In this document: one piece after another, positions 1 through 12,600 of the stretch | How positions within the stretch are numbered: position 1 is the first letter of the stretch | How the letters are laid out: each line of letters starts with the position of its first letter | Source: Macrocystis pyrifera | Taxonomy: Eukaryota; Sar; Phaeophyceae; Laminariales; Laminariaceae | Length of the DNA stretch: 64,000 nucleotides | Assembly (NCBI GenBank): GCA_031763025.1 | Contig: JASSKH010000021.1 | Coordinates: forward strand, 186,001 to 250,000 | Direction of reading: 5' to 3' | Program-made: the position numbers and the translations under genes | The notes under the pieces: generated by a model | What the model saw: only the letters and a program-made list of their open reading frames with translations | What the model was told of the DNA's origin: nothing | Database searches by the model: none

Positions 1-504
1 GGAGCAGAGAACGGAGTGCTCAAACTCTCCTCGTGAACACACGGCATAATACATAATAACGCCTGCGAAGATATACGCAACCCTCTACAACTTGTAACCG
101 TCGTTGCTGGAACGATCCAAACGAACACACCTCAGTTCTCATTTCGCCAACAACTATTTCGCGGTACAGAGATCTCTAAGATCTTGTCAATCTGTCGTTT
201 ACTTGTTGTAATAAACAACCGACATGTTTTGCTTTGGCCAAGAGAGCGTCGTCAGCTTTCTGAATGATTGTTGGAGATATCTCCCCGTTCAGGTTCGTTC
301 CTCATTGGTCAACAGTCTTGTATTTAGCTCTGCAGCCCCAATTACATCTCAATGATATCGATCCCATTGCTGTGGTACTGGTGCGGGTGCTCGTGCCGTC
401 TTCGTGTGCTGCTGCTGAATATATGTCCCCGCCGAGTACTATACTAAGTGGTACCGATAGTCAACAAGTAGACGCTCTGCCTGAGCCAGACACATCACTC
501 TGGG
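1..504. other. No gene recognised
   Basis: I see no convincing coding region, RNA gene or element end here. Open frames are short and have no recognisable motif. Confidence 0.4.
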
Positions 505-640
505 GTTCCGTCTGTGCTGGTCCCGACTGGCCTCTCCCGTCACTCTCAACAACTCCACCTGCGACTTCACAAAAAAAGAGACAAGCAAACTGGAACAGCG
601 CTCGAATGCATTTCATCGAGGGCAATAACAATAAAAAATA
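505..640 (+). repeat. Dispersed repeat R1, copy 1
   Basis: This stretch is clearly related, in the same orientation, to 60190-60330. Shared landmarks are a run like CACTCTCA-CAACTCCA, a purine-rich stretch, and CTCGAATGCAT followed by TCATCGAG. The copies differ by scattered substitutions and small indels, so they are old. Neither has visible coding capacity. It could be the remnant of a SINE, a solo LTR or another short mobile element; the true ends cannot be set from two copies. Confidence 0.5.
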
Positions 641-2017
641 ACACCAGAATCAGTTGTTTGGATCACAAGGTGGAAGGGCACATTCACTGCTGTGTACCAG
701 ACGAGCGTTGCCGCGACTTAAGACAGTCGACGAGGAAGAACGCCATTTGAAAATTCAGTCGGCTGTGCGAGTTGGATGCCCCTGAGACGAAAGACATCAG
801 GCAGGCTTCAATTTTGGCCTGTCGCACAAGCAATAGTAGTGTGTGTCAAGTGCAGGCAATTTGGAGAGTACTACTCAGATCAAACTATATGATGTCCGAC
901 GCGTGCAGCGTGTACACTGACTACATATGTTTCAAGTAGATACCATAGGTTTTAGCCGACATTATTAGCACTTTGAGAACAAAAAGATGATGGTGTTTTC
1001 TTGTGTTGCGCATTCTGCCAATTAACGTTTTCACGTGCCTTGATTGTTTCGCACGAAATATAGGTGTACTCTCCATGCAACTACACCCGACACTTCGGTC
1101 GGTGCACAGAGTCCAAGAGCGGGGTGCACTTGAGCTATATGTAAAGAGCATTTTTTTGTTCGTATGCTTCGGGGGGCTGTGGGGGCAATGATCAACGAAG
1201 ACTGCTTCTGCGCGGTTCGACCAAATAGAATTCACGGCTGCTACTGTCGAGGGGCAAACCATTGATAATGTCAAAACATTATACAACATTATGGGACAAA
1301 GAAATTACTTGATATTGTCAATATGTACCACGTACAACAGAAGATGCGATTGGCACATCTTTGTGTTTTCATCTTACATGGTCTTCCACCTGCACGTACT
1401 CGTTTATACTTGTTCATGTCACTCGGTCGGCAAAGCTCCCTTCTCACTATGAGTGTGCTCGTGATGTTGTCGACCAATTCAAAAATCCACGAAGAAAGTG
1501 AGGAAGACCTATCTATACAGGCAGAGCGACATAAAAAAGAGAAAGTGCACCGCATCTCTGTGGTGTGCGAGTATAAATGGTCCCCAAAGCTTCATTGTAG
1601 GCAAGTACTGCAGCAGTAACATAGAGATACATGAGGCATGCCTGCACATGCAGTGTGTAGGCCTTGTGCGCTCGTAAGAAAAAAAAAAACGGAAACAAAA
1701 CTAAATCCTGCTGCAATCAAAAGACACCAGTACCACGGCAAATGCGAGCGCAACTCGAGATGGCTTGCAACGAGACCAGTCCCACGCGTTAGCTCAAGAC
1801 GACCCGCTTCTGCAGATACCGGGGTTGTGGAAATCGGTAAAACATACATCTCTCGCAATCGGTAATGCAAAAACACGACTACTACAGGCAGACACTCTTA
1901 AATATTGGGAGCCTGTACACACCGCGTTTTGTTTGGTCGCCTCGCTCCCAATTATTTTTTGGCGCTTCGCGCCAATTGAGTTTAATTGCCCATAGGAGGT
2001 AAGACCATCAAAGTGCG
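641..2017. other. No gene recognised
   Basis: Mixed-composition DNA with short overlapping frames on both strands and one A-run near 1680. No domain, tRNA or terminal repeat was recognised. Confidence 0.4.
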
Positions 2018-2261
2018 GCCAGGAATGGAGATACTTACCCGCACACAGAGTATTTGGCATTAATAGGGTATACTGATGACAGCTGAACGGAGGGCATATT
2101 TACTGTACGAGCGCATACCAGGTTTCCTTTTCTCCTCACAGACATGCGGCACCCAGGAATGGCGATGCACACTCGCACGTACGGGCATATACTTGACGTG
2201 TACCGGGTATCCTCGATCTCACAGCTGACGTTTTTATGTTGCTGATAAATATGAACAGCCC
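2018..2261 (+). repeat. Satellite-flank module, intact copy
   Basis: Unique-looking sequence just upstream of the satellite. Its reverse complement is found in two pieces, at 28303-28480 and 17461-17550, the copy that the Ty3/gypsy element split. Here the corresponding insertion site (CTTG at 2192-2195) is empty, so this copy shows the sequence before that insertion. The flank travels with the first satellite monomers, so flank plus array start were duplicated together. Confidence 0.75.
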
Positions 2262-5200
2262 TACTTTGCCAGTGCCGTCGGCCCTTGGCCTTGTCCGTCA
2301 CTAACGATACAGATCATACGTACGCGTCGCGGGACACAACGCACTGCTTTATGTACCAACAATGCTGTGCCGGTGCACTTAAAGGCGGTCGATGGGGAGG
2401 GACTTTGGGCCGGTACAGGTCTCGTGGCCGGCGCCAATGCGTCGGCCCTCGGCCCGTCCCTCACTATGAATAGCGATATTTATCATACACGTCGTGAGAC
2501 ACAATGTACGACTTTACGTACCAACACCGCTGGGCGGGTGCACTAAAAGACGGTCGATGGTGAGGGAAGATATGCCGGTGCAGGTCTCGCGGCCGGCACA
2601 ACGCGTCGGCCTGCGGCCCCTCCCTCACTAACGATACTTATGATACACGTTGCGAGACACAATGTATCGCTGTATGTTTCTACGACGCTGTGCCGGTGCA
2701 CAAAAAGGCGGTCGATGGTGAGGGACTATATGTCGGCGCAGGCCTCGTGGCCGGCGCCAACGCGTCGGCCCTAGGCCCGTCCCTCACTGATGATACATAT
2801 AATAAACGTCGGGGTACACAACGAACAATGTATGTAACACATCGCTGTGCCGGCGCACTAGAAGGCGGTCGATGGTGATGGACTATGTGCCGGTGCACGG
2901 CCGTCGACCCTCGGCCCTGCTCCTCACCAACGACACCTATCATACGCGTCGCGATAAGTATATACCTAGCAGCGATCTATATCATACACGTTGTGAGACA
3001 CAATGTACTGCTGTACGTACCAACAACGCTGTGCCGGTACAAATAAAAGGCGGTCGATGTTGAGGGAAGATATGCCGATGCAGGTCTCGTGGCCGGAGCC
3101 AACGCGTCGGCCTGCGGCCGGCCTCTAATTAATGATACATACCATACACGTTGCGGGACACAATGTATTGCTGTATGTTCCTAAGACGCTGTGCTGGAGC
3201 ACTATAAGGCGGTCGATGGCGAGGAACTATGTTGCTGGCGTAGGCCTTGTGGCCGGCGCCAACGCGTCGGCCCTTGGCCCGTCCCTCACAAACGATGCAT
3301 ACAATAAACGTCGCGGTACACAACGAACGATATACGTAACTATACCGCTGTGCCGGCGCACTAGAAGGCGGTCGATGGTGAGGGACTGCTGCATGTGCCG
3401 GTGCACGGCTTGGGGCTTGCGCCGATGCGTCGACCCTTGGCCCTGCCCCTCACCCACGATACTTTTCTTACGCCTCGCGACGACTGTAACGATATATATC
3501 ATGCACGTCGTGAGACACAATGTACTGCTGTATGTACCAACAACGCTGTGCCGGGGCACTAAAAGGCGGTCGATGTTGAGGGCAGATATGCCGGTGCAGG
3601 CCTCGTGGCCGGCGCCAACGCGTCGGCCTGTGGCCCGTCCCTCACTAACGATACATATCACACACGTTGCGAGACACATTGTATTGCTGTATGTTCCAAC
3701 AACGCCGTGCCGATGCACTAAAAGGCGATCGATGGTGAGGGACTATGTGCCGGCGCAGGCCATATGGCCGGCGCCAACGCGTCGGCCCTTGGCTTTCCCT
3801 AACTACCGACACATATAATGAAAGTCACGGTACACAACGAAGGATGTATGTAACAACACCGCTGTGCCGGCGCACTAGAAGGCGGTCGATGGTGAGGGAC
3901 TACGCGCCTAACTTAGGGTTAGGGCCGGCGCCGATGCGTCGACCCTTGGCCCTGCCCCTCACTAACGATACTTATCACACACGTCGCGATCAATAGATAG
4001 TGATATATATCATACACAGACACAATGTACTGTTGTACGCCCCAACAACAACGCTGTGCCGGTGCACTAGAAGGCGGTCGATGGTGAGGGAATATATGTC
4101 GGTGCAGCTCTCGTGGCCGGCACCAACGCGTCGGCCTGCGGCCCGTCTCTCACTAACGATACACACCATACACGTTGCGAGACACAATTACTGCTGTGTG
4201 TTCCGACGACGCCGCGCTGGTGCACTATAAGGCGATCGATGGAGAGGGACTATGTGCCGGCGCAGTCTTCGTGACCGACGCCAACGCGTCGGCCCTTGGC
4301 CCGTCCCTCACTAACGATACATCTCTTAGACGTCGCGGTACACAACGAACGATGTACGTAACAACACCGCTGTGCCGGCGCACTAGAAGGCGGTCGATGG
4401 TGAGGGACTACTGTATGTGCCGGTGCACGGCTTGGGGCTTGCGCCGATGCGTCGACCCTTGGCCCTGCCCCTCACTAACGATACTTTTCTTACGCCTCGC
4501 GACGACTGTAACGATATATATCATGCACGTAGTGAGACACAATGTACTGCTGTACGTACCAACAACGCTGTGCCGGGGCACTAAAAGGCGGTCGATGTTG
4601 AGGGCAGATATGCCGGTGCAGGCCTCGTGGCCGGTGCCAACGCGTCGGCCTGTGGCCCGTCCCTCACTAACGATACATATCACACACGTTGCGAGACACA
4701 TTGTATTGCTGTATGTTCCAACAACGCCGTGCCGATGCACTAAAAGGCGATCGATGGTGAGGGACTATGTGCCGGCGCAGGCCATATGGCCGGCGCCAAC
4801 GCGTCGGCCCTTGGCTTTCCCTAACTACCGACACATATAATGAAAGTCACGGTACACAACGAAGGATGTATGTAACAACACCGCTGTGCCGGCGCACTAG
4901 AAGGCGGTCGATGGTGAGGGACTACGCGCCTAACTTAGGGTTAGGGCCGGCGCCGATGCGTCGACCCTTGGCCCTGCCCCTCACTAACGATACTTATCAC
5001 ACACGTCGCGATCAATAGATAGTGATATATATCATACACAGACACAATGTACTGTAGTACGCCCCAACAACAACGCTGTGCCGGTGCACTAAAAGGCGGT
5101 CGATGGTGAGGGAATATATGTCGGTGCAGCTCTCGTGGCCGGCACCAACGCGTCGGCCTGCGGCCCGTCTCTCACCAACGATACATACCATACACGTTGC

Positions 5201-8200
5201 GAGACACAATTACTGCTGTGTGTTCCGACGACGCCGCGCTGGTGCACTATAAGGCGATCGATGGAGAGGGACTATGTGCCGGCGCAGGCTTCGTGACCGA
5301 CGCCAACGCGTCGGCCCTTGGCCCGTCCCTCACTAACGATACATCTCTTAGACGTCGCGGTACACAATGAACGATGTATGTAACAACACCGCTGTGCCGG
5401 CGCACTAGAAGGCGGTCGATGGTGAGGGTCTACTGTATGTGCCGGTGTACGGCTTGGGGCTTGCGCCGATGCGTCGACCCTTGGCCCTGCCCCTCACTAA
5501 CGACACTTTTCTTACGCCTCGCGACGACTGTAACGATATATATCATACACGTCGTTAGACACAATGTACTGCTGTACGTACCAACAACGCTGTGCCGGGG
5601 CACCAAAAGGCGGTCGATGTTGAGGGCAGATATGCCTATGCAGGCCTCGTGGCCGGCGCCAACGCGTCGGCCTGTGGCCCGTCCCTCACTAACGATACAT
5701 ATCACACACGTTGCGAGACACATTGTATTGCTGTATGTTCCAACAACGCCGTGCCGATGCACTAAAAGGCGATCGATGGTGAGGGACTATGTGCCGGCGC
5801 AGGCCATATGGCCGGCGCCAACGCGTCGGCCCTTGGCTTTCCCTAACTACCGACACATATAATGCAAGTCGCGGTACACAACGAAGGATGTATGTAACAA
5901 CACCGCTGTGCCGGCGCACTAGGAGGCGGTCGATGGTGAGGGACTACGTGCCTAACTTGGGGTTAGGCCCGGCGCCGACGCGTCGACCCTTGGCCCTGCC
6001 CCTCACTAACGATACTTATCACACACGTCGCGATCAATAGATAGTGATATATATCATGTACTGTTGTACGCCCCAACAACAACGCTGTGCCGGTGCACTA
6101 GAAGGCGGTCGATGGTGAGGTAATATATGTCGGTGCAGCTCTCGTGGCCGGCACCAACGCGTCGGCCTGCGGCCCGTCTCTCACTAACGATATATACCAT
6201 ACACGTTGCGAGACACAATTACTGCTGTGTGTTCCGACGACGCCGCGCTGGTGCACTATAAGGCGATCGATGGAGAGGGACTATGTGCCGGCGCAGTCTT
6301 CGTGACCGACGCCAACGCGTCGACCCTTGGCCCGTCCCTCACTAACGATACATCTCTTAGACGTCGCGGTACACAATGAACGACGTATGTAACAACATCG
6401 CTGTGCCGGCGCACTAGAAGGCGGTCGATGGTGAGGGACTACTGTATGTGCCGGTGCACGGCTTGGGGCTTGCGCCGATGCGTCGACCCTTGGCCCTGCC
6501 CCTCACTAACGATACTTTTCTTACGCGTCGCGACGACTGTAACGATATATATCATACACGTCGTGAGACACAATGTACTGCTGTACGTACCAACAACGCT
6601 GTGCCGGGGCACTAAAAGGCGGTCGATGTTGAGGACAGATATGCCGGTGCAGGCCTCGTGGCCGGCGCCAACGCGTCGGCCTGTGGCCCGTCCCTCACTA
6701 ACGATACATATCACACACGTTGCGAGACACATTGTATTGCTGTATGTTCCAACAACGCCGTGCCGATGCACTAAAAGGCGATCGATGGTGAGGGACTATG
6801 TGCCGGCGCAGGCCATATGGCCGGCGCCAACGCGTCGGCCCTTGGCTTTCCCTAACTACCGACACATATAATGCAAGTCGAGGTACACAACGAAGGATGT
6901 ATGTAACACCGCTGTGCCGGCGCACTAGGAGGCGGTCGATGGTGAGGGACTACGTGCCTAACTTGGGGTTAGGCCCGGCGCCGACGCGTCGACCCTTGGC
7001 CCTGCCCCTCACTAACGCTACTTATCACACACGTCGCGATCAATAGATAGTGATATATATCATACACAGACACAATGTACTGTTGTACGCCCCAACAACA
7101 ACGCTGTGCCGGTGCACTAGAAGGCGGTTGATGGTGAGGGAATATATGTCGGTGCAGCTCTCGTGGCCGGCACCAACGCGTCGGCCTGCGGCCCGTCTCT
7201 CACTAACGATACATACCATACACGTTGCGAGACACAATTACTGCTGTGTGTTCCGACGACGCCGCGCTGGTGCACTATAAGGCGATCGATGGAGAGGGAC
7301 TATGTGCCGGCGCAGTCTTCGTGACCGACGCCAACGCGTCGACCCTTGGCCCGTCCCTCACTAACGATACATCTCTTAGACGTCGCGGTACACAACGAAC
7401 GACGTATGTAACAAAATCGCTGTGCCGGCGCACTAGAAGGCGTTCGATGGTGAGGGTCTACTGTATGTGCCGGTGCACGGCTTGGGGCTTGCGCCGATGC
7501 GTCGACCCTTGGCCCTGCCCCTCACTAACGACACTTTTCTTACGCCTCGCGACGACTGTAACGATATATATCATACACGTCGTGAGACACAATGTACTGC
7601 TGTACGTACCAACAACGCTGTGCCGGGGCACTAAAAGGCGGTCGATGTTGAGGACAGATATGCCAGTGCAGGCCTCGTGGCCGGCGCCAACGCGTCGGCC
7701 TGTGGCCCGTCCCTCACTAACGATACATATCACACACGTTGCGAGACACATTGTATTGCTGTATGTTCCAACAACGCCGTGCCGATGCACTAAAAGGCGG
7801 TCGATGGTGAGGGACTATGTGCCGGCGCAGGCCTTATGGCCGGCGCCAACGCGTCGGCCCTTGGCTTTCCCTAACTACCGACACATCTAATGCAAGTCGA
7901 GGTACACAACGAACGATGTATGTAACACCGCTGTGCCGGCGCACTAGGAGGCGGTCGATGATGAGGGACTATGTGCCGATACACGGCATGGGGCCGGCGC
8001 CGACGCGTCGACCCTTGGCCTTGCCCCTCACTAGCGATTCTTCTCATATGCATCGCGTCGAGTATAGCGATATATATCATTCACGTTACGAAACACAATT
8101 GCTGTACGTACCAACAACGCTGTGCCGGTGCACTAAAGGCGATCGATGGTGAGGGAAGATTTGCCGTTGCAGGTCTCGGGGCCGGCGCCAACGCGTCGGC

Positions 8201-9960
8201 CTGTGGCCCGTATCTCACTAACGATACATATCATAAACGTTGCGAGCTGCGAGACATAATGTGTTCCTGATGTTTCATCGACGCTGTGCCGATGCCCTCA
8301 GAGGCGGCCGATGGTGAGGGACTATGTGCCGGCGCAGGCCTCGTGGCCGGCGCCAACGTGTCGGTCATTGGCCCGTCCCTCACTATCGATATATATAATA
8401 AATACGGCGGTACACAACGAACGGTAAGACCGCTGTGCCCGCGCACTAGAAGGCGTTCGATGGTGAGGGACTACTACTGTATGTGTCGGTGCGTGGCTTG
8501 GGGCCAGCGCCGTTGCGTCGACGCTTGGCCCTCCCCTCACTAACGAGAGACACAATATACTGCTGTGAGTGTCAACGACGCCGTGCCGGTGCACGATAAG
8601 GCGATCAATGGAGAGGGACTATGTGCCGGTGCAGGCCTCGTGGCCGGCGCCAACGCGTCGGCCCTTGGCCCGTTCGTCACTAACGATACATACAATAAAC
8701 GTCGCGGTACTCAATTAACGATGTAGGTTACAATACCGCTGTGTGCCGGCGCACTAGAAGACGGTCGACGGTGAGGGACTATGTGCCGGTGCACAGCGTG
8801 GGGCCGGCGCTGATGCGTCGACCCTTGGCCCTGCCCCTCACTAACGATATTTATCACACACGTCGCGATAAGTACATAGCGATATGTATCATACACGTCG
8901 TGAGAGACAGTGTACTACTGTACGTACCAACAACGCTGTGCCGGGGCACTAAAAGGCGGTCGATGGTGAGGGGAGATGTGCCGGTGCACGTCTCGCGGCC
9001 GGCGCCAACCCATCGACCTGGGGCCCGTATCTCACTATCGATACATATCGTACACGTTGCGAGACACAATGTACTGCTGTGTTTTCCAACGACGCTGTGC
9101 CGGTGCACTAAAAGGCGATCGATGGTGAGGGACTATATGCCAGCGAAGGCCTTATGGCCGGCGCCAACGCGTCGGCCCTAGGCCCAACCCTCACTGACGA
9201 TACAACAATAAACGTCACGGTACCCAATGAACGATGTATGTAACAACACCGCTGTGCCGGCGCACTAGAAGGCGGTCGATGGTGAGGGACTACGCGCCTA
9301 ACTTAGGGTTAGGGCCGGCGCCGATGCGTCGACCCTTGGCCCTGCCCCTCACTAACGATACTTATCACACACGTCGCGATCAATAGATAGTGATATATAT
9401 ATCATACACAGACACAATGTACTGTTGTACGCCCCAACAACAACGCTGTGCCGGTGCCGTAGAAGGCGGTCGATGGTGAGGGAATATATGTCGGTGCAGC
9501 TCTCGTGGCCGGCGCCAACGCGTCGGCCTGCGGCCCGTCTCTCACTAACGATACATACCATACACGTTGCGAGACACAATTACTGCTGTGTGTTCCGACG
9601 ACGCTGTGCCGATGCCCTCAGAGGCGATCGATGGAGAGGGACTATGTGCCGGCGCAGTCTTCGTGACCGACGCCAACGCGTCGGCCCTTGGCCCGTCCCT
9701 CACTAACGATACATCTCTTAGACGTCGCGGTACACAACGAACGATGTATGTAACAATACCGCTGTGCCGGCGCACTAGAAGGCGGTCGATGGTGAGGGAC
9801 TACTGTATGTGCCGGTGCACGGCTTGGGGCTTGCGCCGATGCGTCGACCCTTGGCCCTGCCCCTCACTAACGATACTTAACATACGCGTCGCGACGCACA
9901 GCAACGATGCCGTACCGGTGCATATAAGGCGGTCGATAGTGGCGGAGTATGCGCCGGTCT
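2262..9960 (+). repeat. Satellite 1, ~170-bp monomers
   Basis: A tandem array of about 45 monomers, each roughly 155-200 bp. A typical monomer holds GGCGGTCGATGGTGAGGGA, then a GC-rich dyad such as GGCCGGCGCC with AACGCGTCGGCC, then CCCTCACTAACGATAC, an AT-richer part and CGCTGTGCCGGCGCACTA. Neighbouring monomers differ by type (for example CGATGGTGAGG versus CGATGTTGAGG). The many open frames on both strands follow from the repeat and a lack of stops, not from protein conservation. A partial inverted copy lies at 16432-17554. Confidence 0.93.
3364..7965 (+). repeat. Higher-order repeat core of satellite 1
   Basis: Within the array the monomers form a repeating block of about six. Equivalent points fall at 3364, 4386, 5408, 6417 and 7436, giving unit lengths of 1022, 1022, 1009 and 1019 bp, with the fifth unit leaving the pattern near 7965. 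Units are nearly identical to each other, while monomers inside one unit differ strongly. That pattern indicates recent spread of the whole ~1-kb block. A further partial block matching about 3850-4500 sits at 9235-9885, beyond a stretch of diverged monomers. Confidence 0.9.
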
Positions 9961-10107
9961 ACGTCTCGTGACCGGCGCACCGGCTATCAGTCGAGATTGA
10001 GCGGAGTGCGTGCCGGCGCATGCGTCACCCCCGTCCCACTAGAGATGCATTCGTACCAAAGACACAGGCGCGTGTCACCCCAAGGAAAGCTCTCGGCCGG
10101 TGCACGA
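9961..10107. other. Satellite edge
   Basis: Transition from the array to single-copy sequence. GCCGGCGCA words persist, but the monomer order is lost. No gene is visible. Confidence 0.4.
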
Positions 10108-10497
10108 GATACGCGGTGCGGAGCACCAGATATCGGATGCTGTTGATAGGAAGATGTCGGTGCATGTCAACAACCGCGGCTATAAACAACGCCGGCGCGT
10201 ACTAATGGTGTGCCGGCGCACACCAGCAGGGGGACAACCAAGCCCCATCCTTGTCCAGGCCGGTGCATGGATAGTACTCACCGTCGCCTCTATCTCGCCT
10301 CTATCTTAGATACTCGGTGCGGAGCACCAGATAGCGGATGCTGGTGATAGGAAGATGTCGGTGCATGTCAACAACCGCGGCTATAAATAACGCCGGCGCG
10401 TACTAAAGGTGTGCCAGCGCACACCAGCACGGGGGCAACCAAGCCCCACCTTTGTCCAGGCCGGTGCATGGATAGTGCTCACCGTCGCCTCTACCTA
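10108..10497 (+). promoter_or_regulatory. Tandem 201-bp promoter-like repeat
   Basis: Two consecutive copies of one unit, at 10108-10308 and 10309-10497, with few differences. Each contains GCGGTGCGGAGCACCAGATA, a TATA-like CTATAAA in a GC-rich setting, inverted-repeat words (GTGCCGGCGCAC) and a shared downstream GTCCAGGCCGGTGCATGGAT. The repeat lies immediately upstream of the broken YR element, so it may be that element's terminal or promoter region. The promoter role is inferred from the TATA-like box and the position only. Confidence 0.5.
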
Positions 10498-10766
10498 ATA
10501 TCGGTCCCGTCGAGCTGCCTCGTCCCGCTTCCGCGCCGTGTCGTCGCGTCCGTTGTTGCCGTCGTTGTGCTCTGCTCCGCGTCCGCGTCGTCCGCTGTTG
10601 CCGTCACTGTGTTCTGTTTCGCGTCCGCGCTGTCTCGGCGAGTCCAAATTTCGCAGAGACCCGGCGAGAACGACGGCGGAGGAGGGACTCGGGACAATGA
10701 CGGGGTAGCGACGGCGACGACGAGGCTTTCGCATCGCTGGTCGACATTGCAACCTTCAAGCAGAGG

Positions 10767-12600
10767 ATGGCGACCGAAGTCGCCAAGCTCCAGGCGGCGC
10801 TCCAGAGATCGGTGAACGACATTATCGAAGCCTCCCCCGCCGTCCCACCTCGGGGGGGGGGCGGCGCCAGCAGGTTTGGAACGCATCCCAGCAGCTCTGC
10901 TGCCGGGGCCTCCCTGCTTGACCACTCCCCCAGCACCGCCCTGCTCGAACCGCCGGCCGGACAGCCGTTCGGGAACCCCGTCGCTGGAGTCCTCCCGCCG
11001 ACTCCCAACATCGCTGGCCAACCCGTCGATGGGGCCACGGGCGCCCGCGCGGGAATGCGTGGGCTCCCCAACCCCGAGCAAGGCAGGCTCGCCGTAGGTC
11101 CGGGGCGGGCGTTCTGCCACGGCGGTACTCTGGGCGGCGCCCCTCTTGGACAGGCAGATCCGCTCGCCGTGGTCCCGGGAGGGCGGGCTACGGTAGTCTT
11201 TTGGGGGCAGTACTGGGGCCACCGTGGGCCCAGCGAGAGGAGTCGGCTACGGTGGCGCATTGGCTGGTACCGAAACCGCCCGCGCCCAACCCGGCCAGGC
11301 GGGCGGGCTCGCAGTGGGGTAGGGGGGGGGGGGGATGTATTCGATGGGAGAGATGTACTCAATCTCATACATGGCCGAAGTCGTATGACCATAGACCCTC
11401 GCATCCCTACAATGCCGGGACGGAGCTTGTCGGGTTTTCACCGACCAGGCAGACATTGCTTGCACCAAGTGCGAAGCGCCGTGGGGTGTCCGGCGAGTCG
11501 CATGAAGGGTGAGCTGCATCCTACTAAGAAGGGGGGGGGGGGGACTCGGCTACGGGGGCTATGTGGGCGGCGCCGGTGGTGCCGGCGCCCTCTCCGGACA
11601 GGCGGGTGGGGACGCCGCCGGCTCGGCTATGTCCCGGGCGGGGCAGGGGCCAACAGCGCGCCATCGACTGCACTCGGCCACGCGGCCCGCGCCGGGCCGG
11701 GTGGGACTGAGGTCGGCTCGGACGTTTTACGGGGACGGCAGCGCCAGCAACCCGTTTACGCCTTGGGCCGACAGGTCAACCAGATTATGATCACCCGCGC
11801 AGGGGCATCGTGGTCCAGCCCCACGACTCGGCTATGACAGATCATCTGCGGTGGCCGCCTGGCGTCAATGCAGAGGGCGGCCGTGCAGGGGTACGTAGGA
11901 GCCACGGTCAACATTTCGGCCGGCGTTCATGGCATGCTGGAGCTTTGGACGACCTCGACTTTCTGGCCTTCACACCGCTCGGGGGGCAGGCATCAACCGT
12001 CCACTGGCACGACACCTGGGCATTTCGGGGTACGCGATTGTTACGATCGCGTCCCGCGGGCTCCCACAAAATGGCGCGGACCTCCATGTGGCGCGCGCTC
12101 GCTTGGAGGCACTCGGACGAGCCTTCAGCGCGGGGGATACGATCCTCAACGACCTCGTTATGGAGCACTCTGCGGTCACCGATCGCCCGGCAAACTAGGC
12201 CAGGCTGGCGGCTCTGGTTACCAAAGACCTGGCGACCTTAACGCTCGACCTGCGCGGTGTCCCCGACTGCTGCGGCCAGCTTGGGCCTACCCCCCCGCCC
12301 GCGGAGTCCCTTTCTCGCCATTCCGGGGCCGCACTGGCCCCGCCTTTCCGGCTGCGTCGCCCTCGGCGGCTTTGTCAACGCCCATGTCTAGCAACCTCGC
12401 CTTTTCTCCACCCCGGCGGCCGGGGCCAAGGGTGGTGAATGCCGGCAGGGGGGGAAGACTGGCAGGTGCCGCTTCGGTGACACCTGCCTGTTCTCCCACG
12501 TCGGTCCCACTCGAAAGACGGGCAGCGGCAATAAGCGCAAGGCGGCTACCGGCGGGGGGATCGGTTGATAGCGGCGTCGCAGCCAGCGGCGCTGTATTCA
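10767..12600 (+). pseudogene. Gag-like region with CCCH zinc finger
   Basis: The reading begins with MATEVAKLQAALQRS, a plausible coiled-coil start. It passes through a Pro/Gly/Ala-rich stretch and a segment with AFSAGDTILNDLV, which has the feel of a retroelement capsid region. It ends in a basic tail with a zinc finger read as CRFGDTCLFSH (C-x5-C-x3-H) near 12460-12500, followed by Lys/Arg-rich sequence. Such fingers are known in nucleic-acid-binding Gag proteins. Region and finger are seen; the Gag role is inferred from the finger and from the adjoining recombinase. It is broken in a few places. Many homopolymeric G runs occur here. Confidence 0.45.

Noticed and set aside
2071-2090. Hammerhead ribozyme core (CTGATGA word)
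   Set aside because: The downstream GAAA and flanking stems are missing.
3132-8152. Many 60-228-codon frames across satellite 1 on both strands
   Set aside because: They repeat with the satellite period, occur on both strands, and differ between monomers by indels; they reflect repeat structure, not proteins.
2262-9960. CRISPR-like array
   Set aside because: Units are long, contiguous and lack unique spacers; this is a satellite in eukaryotic-type DNA.
10491-11404. Long minus-strand frames (243 and 266 codons) over the YR gag
   Set aside because: GC-rich antisense of the gag-like region; composition is Pro/Arg/Ser-rich with no motif.
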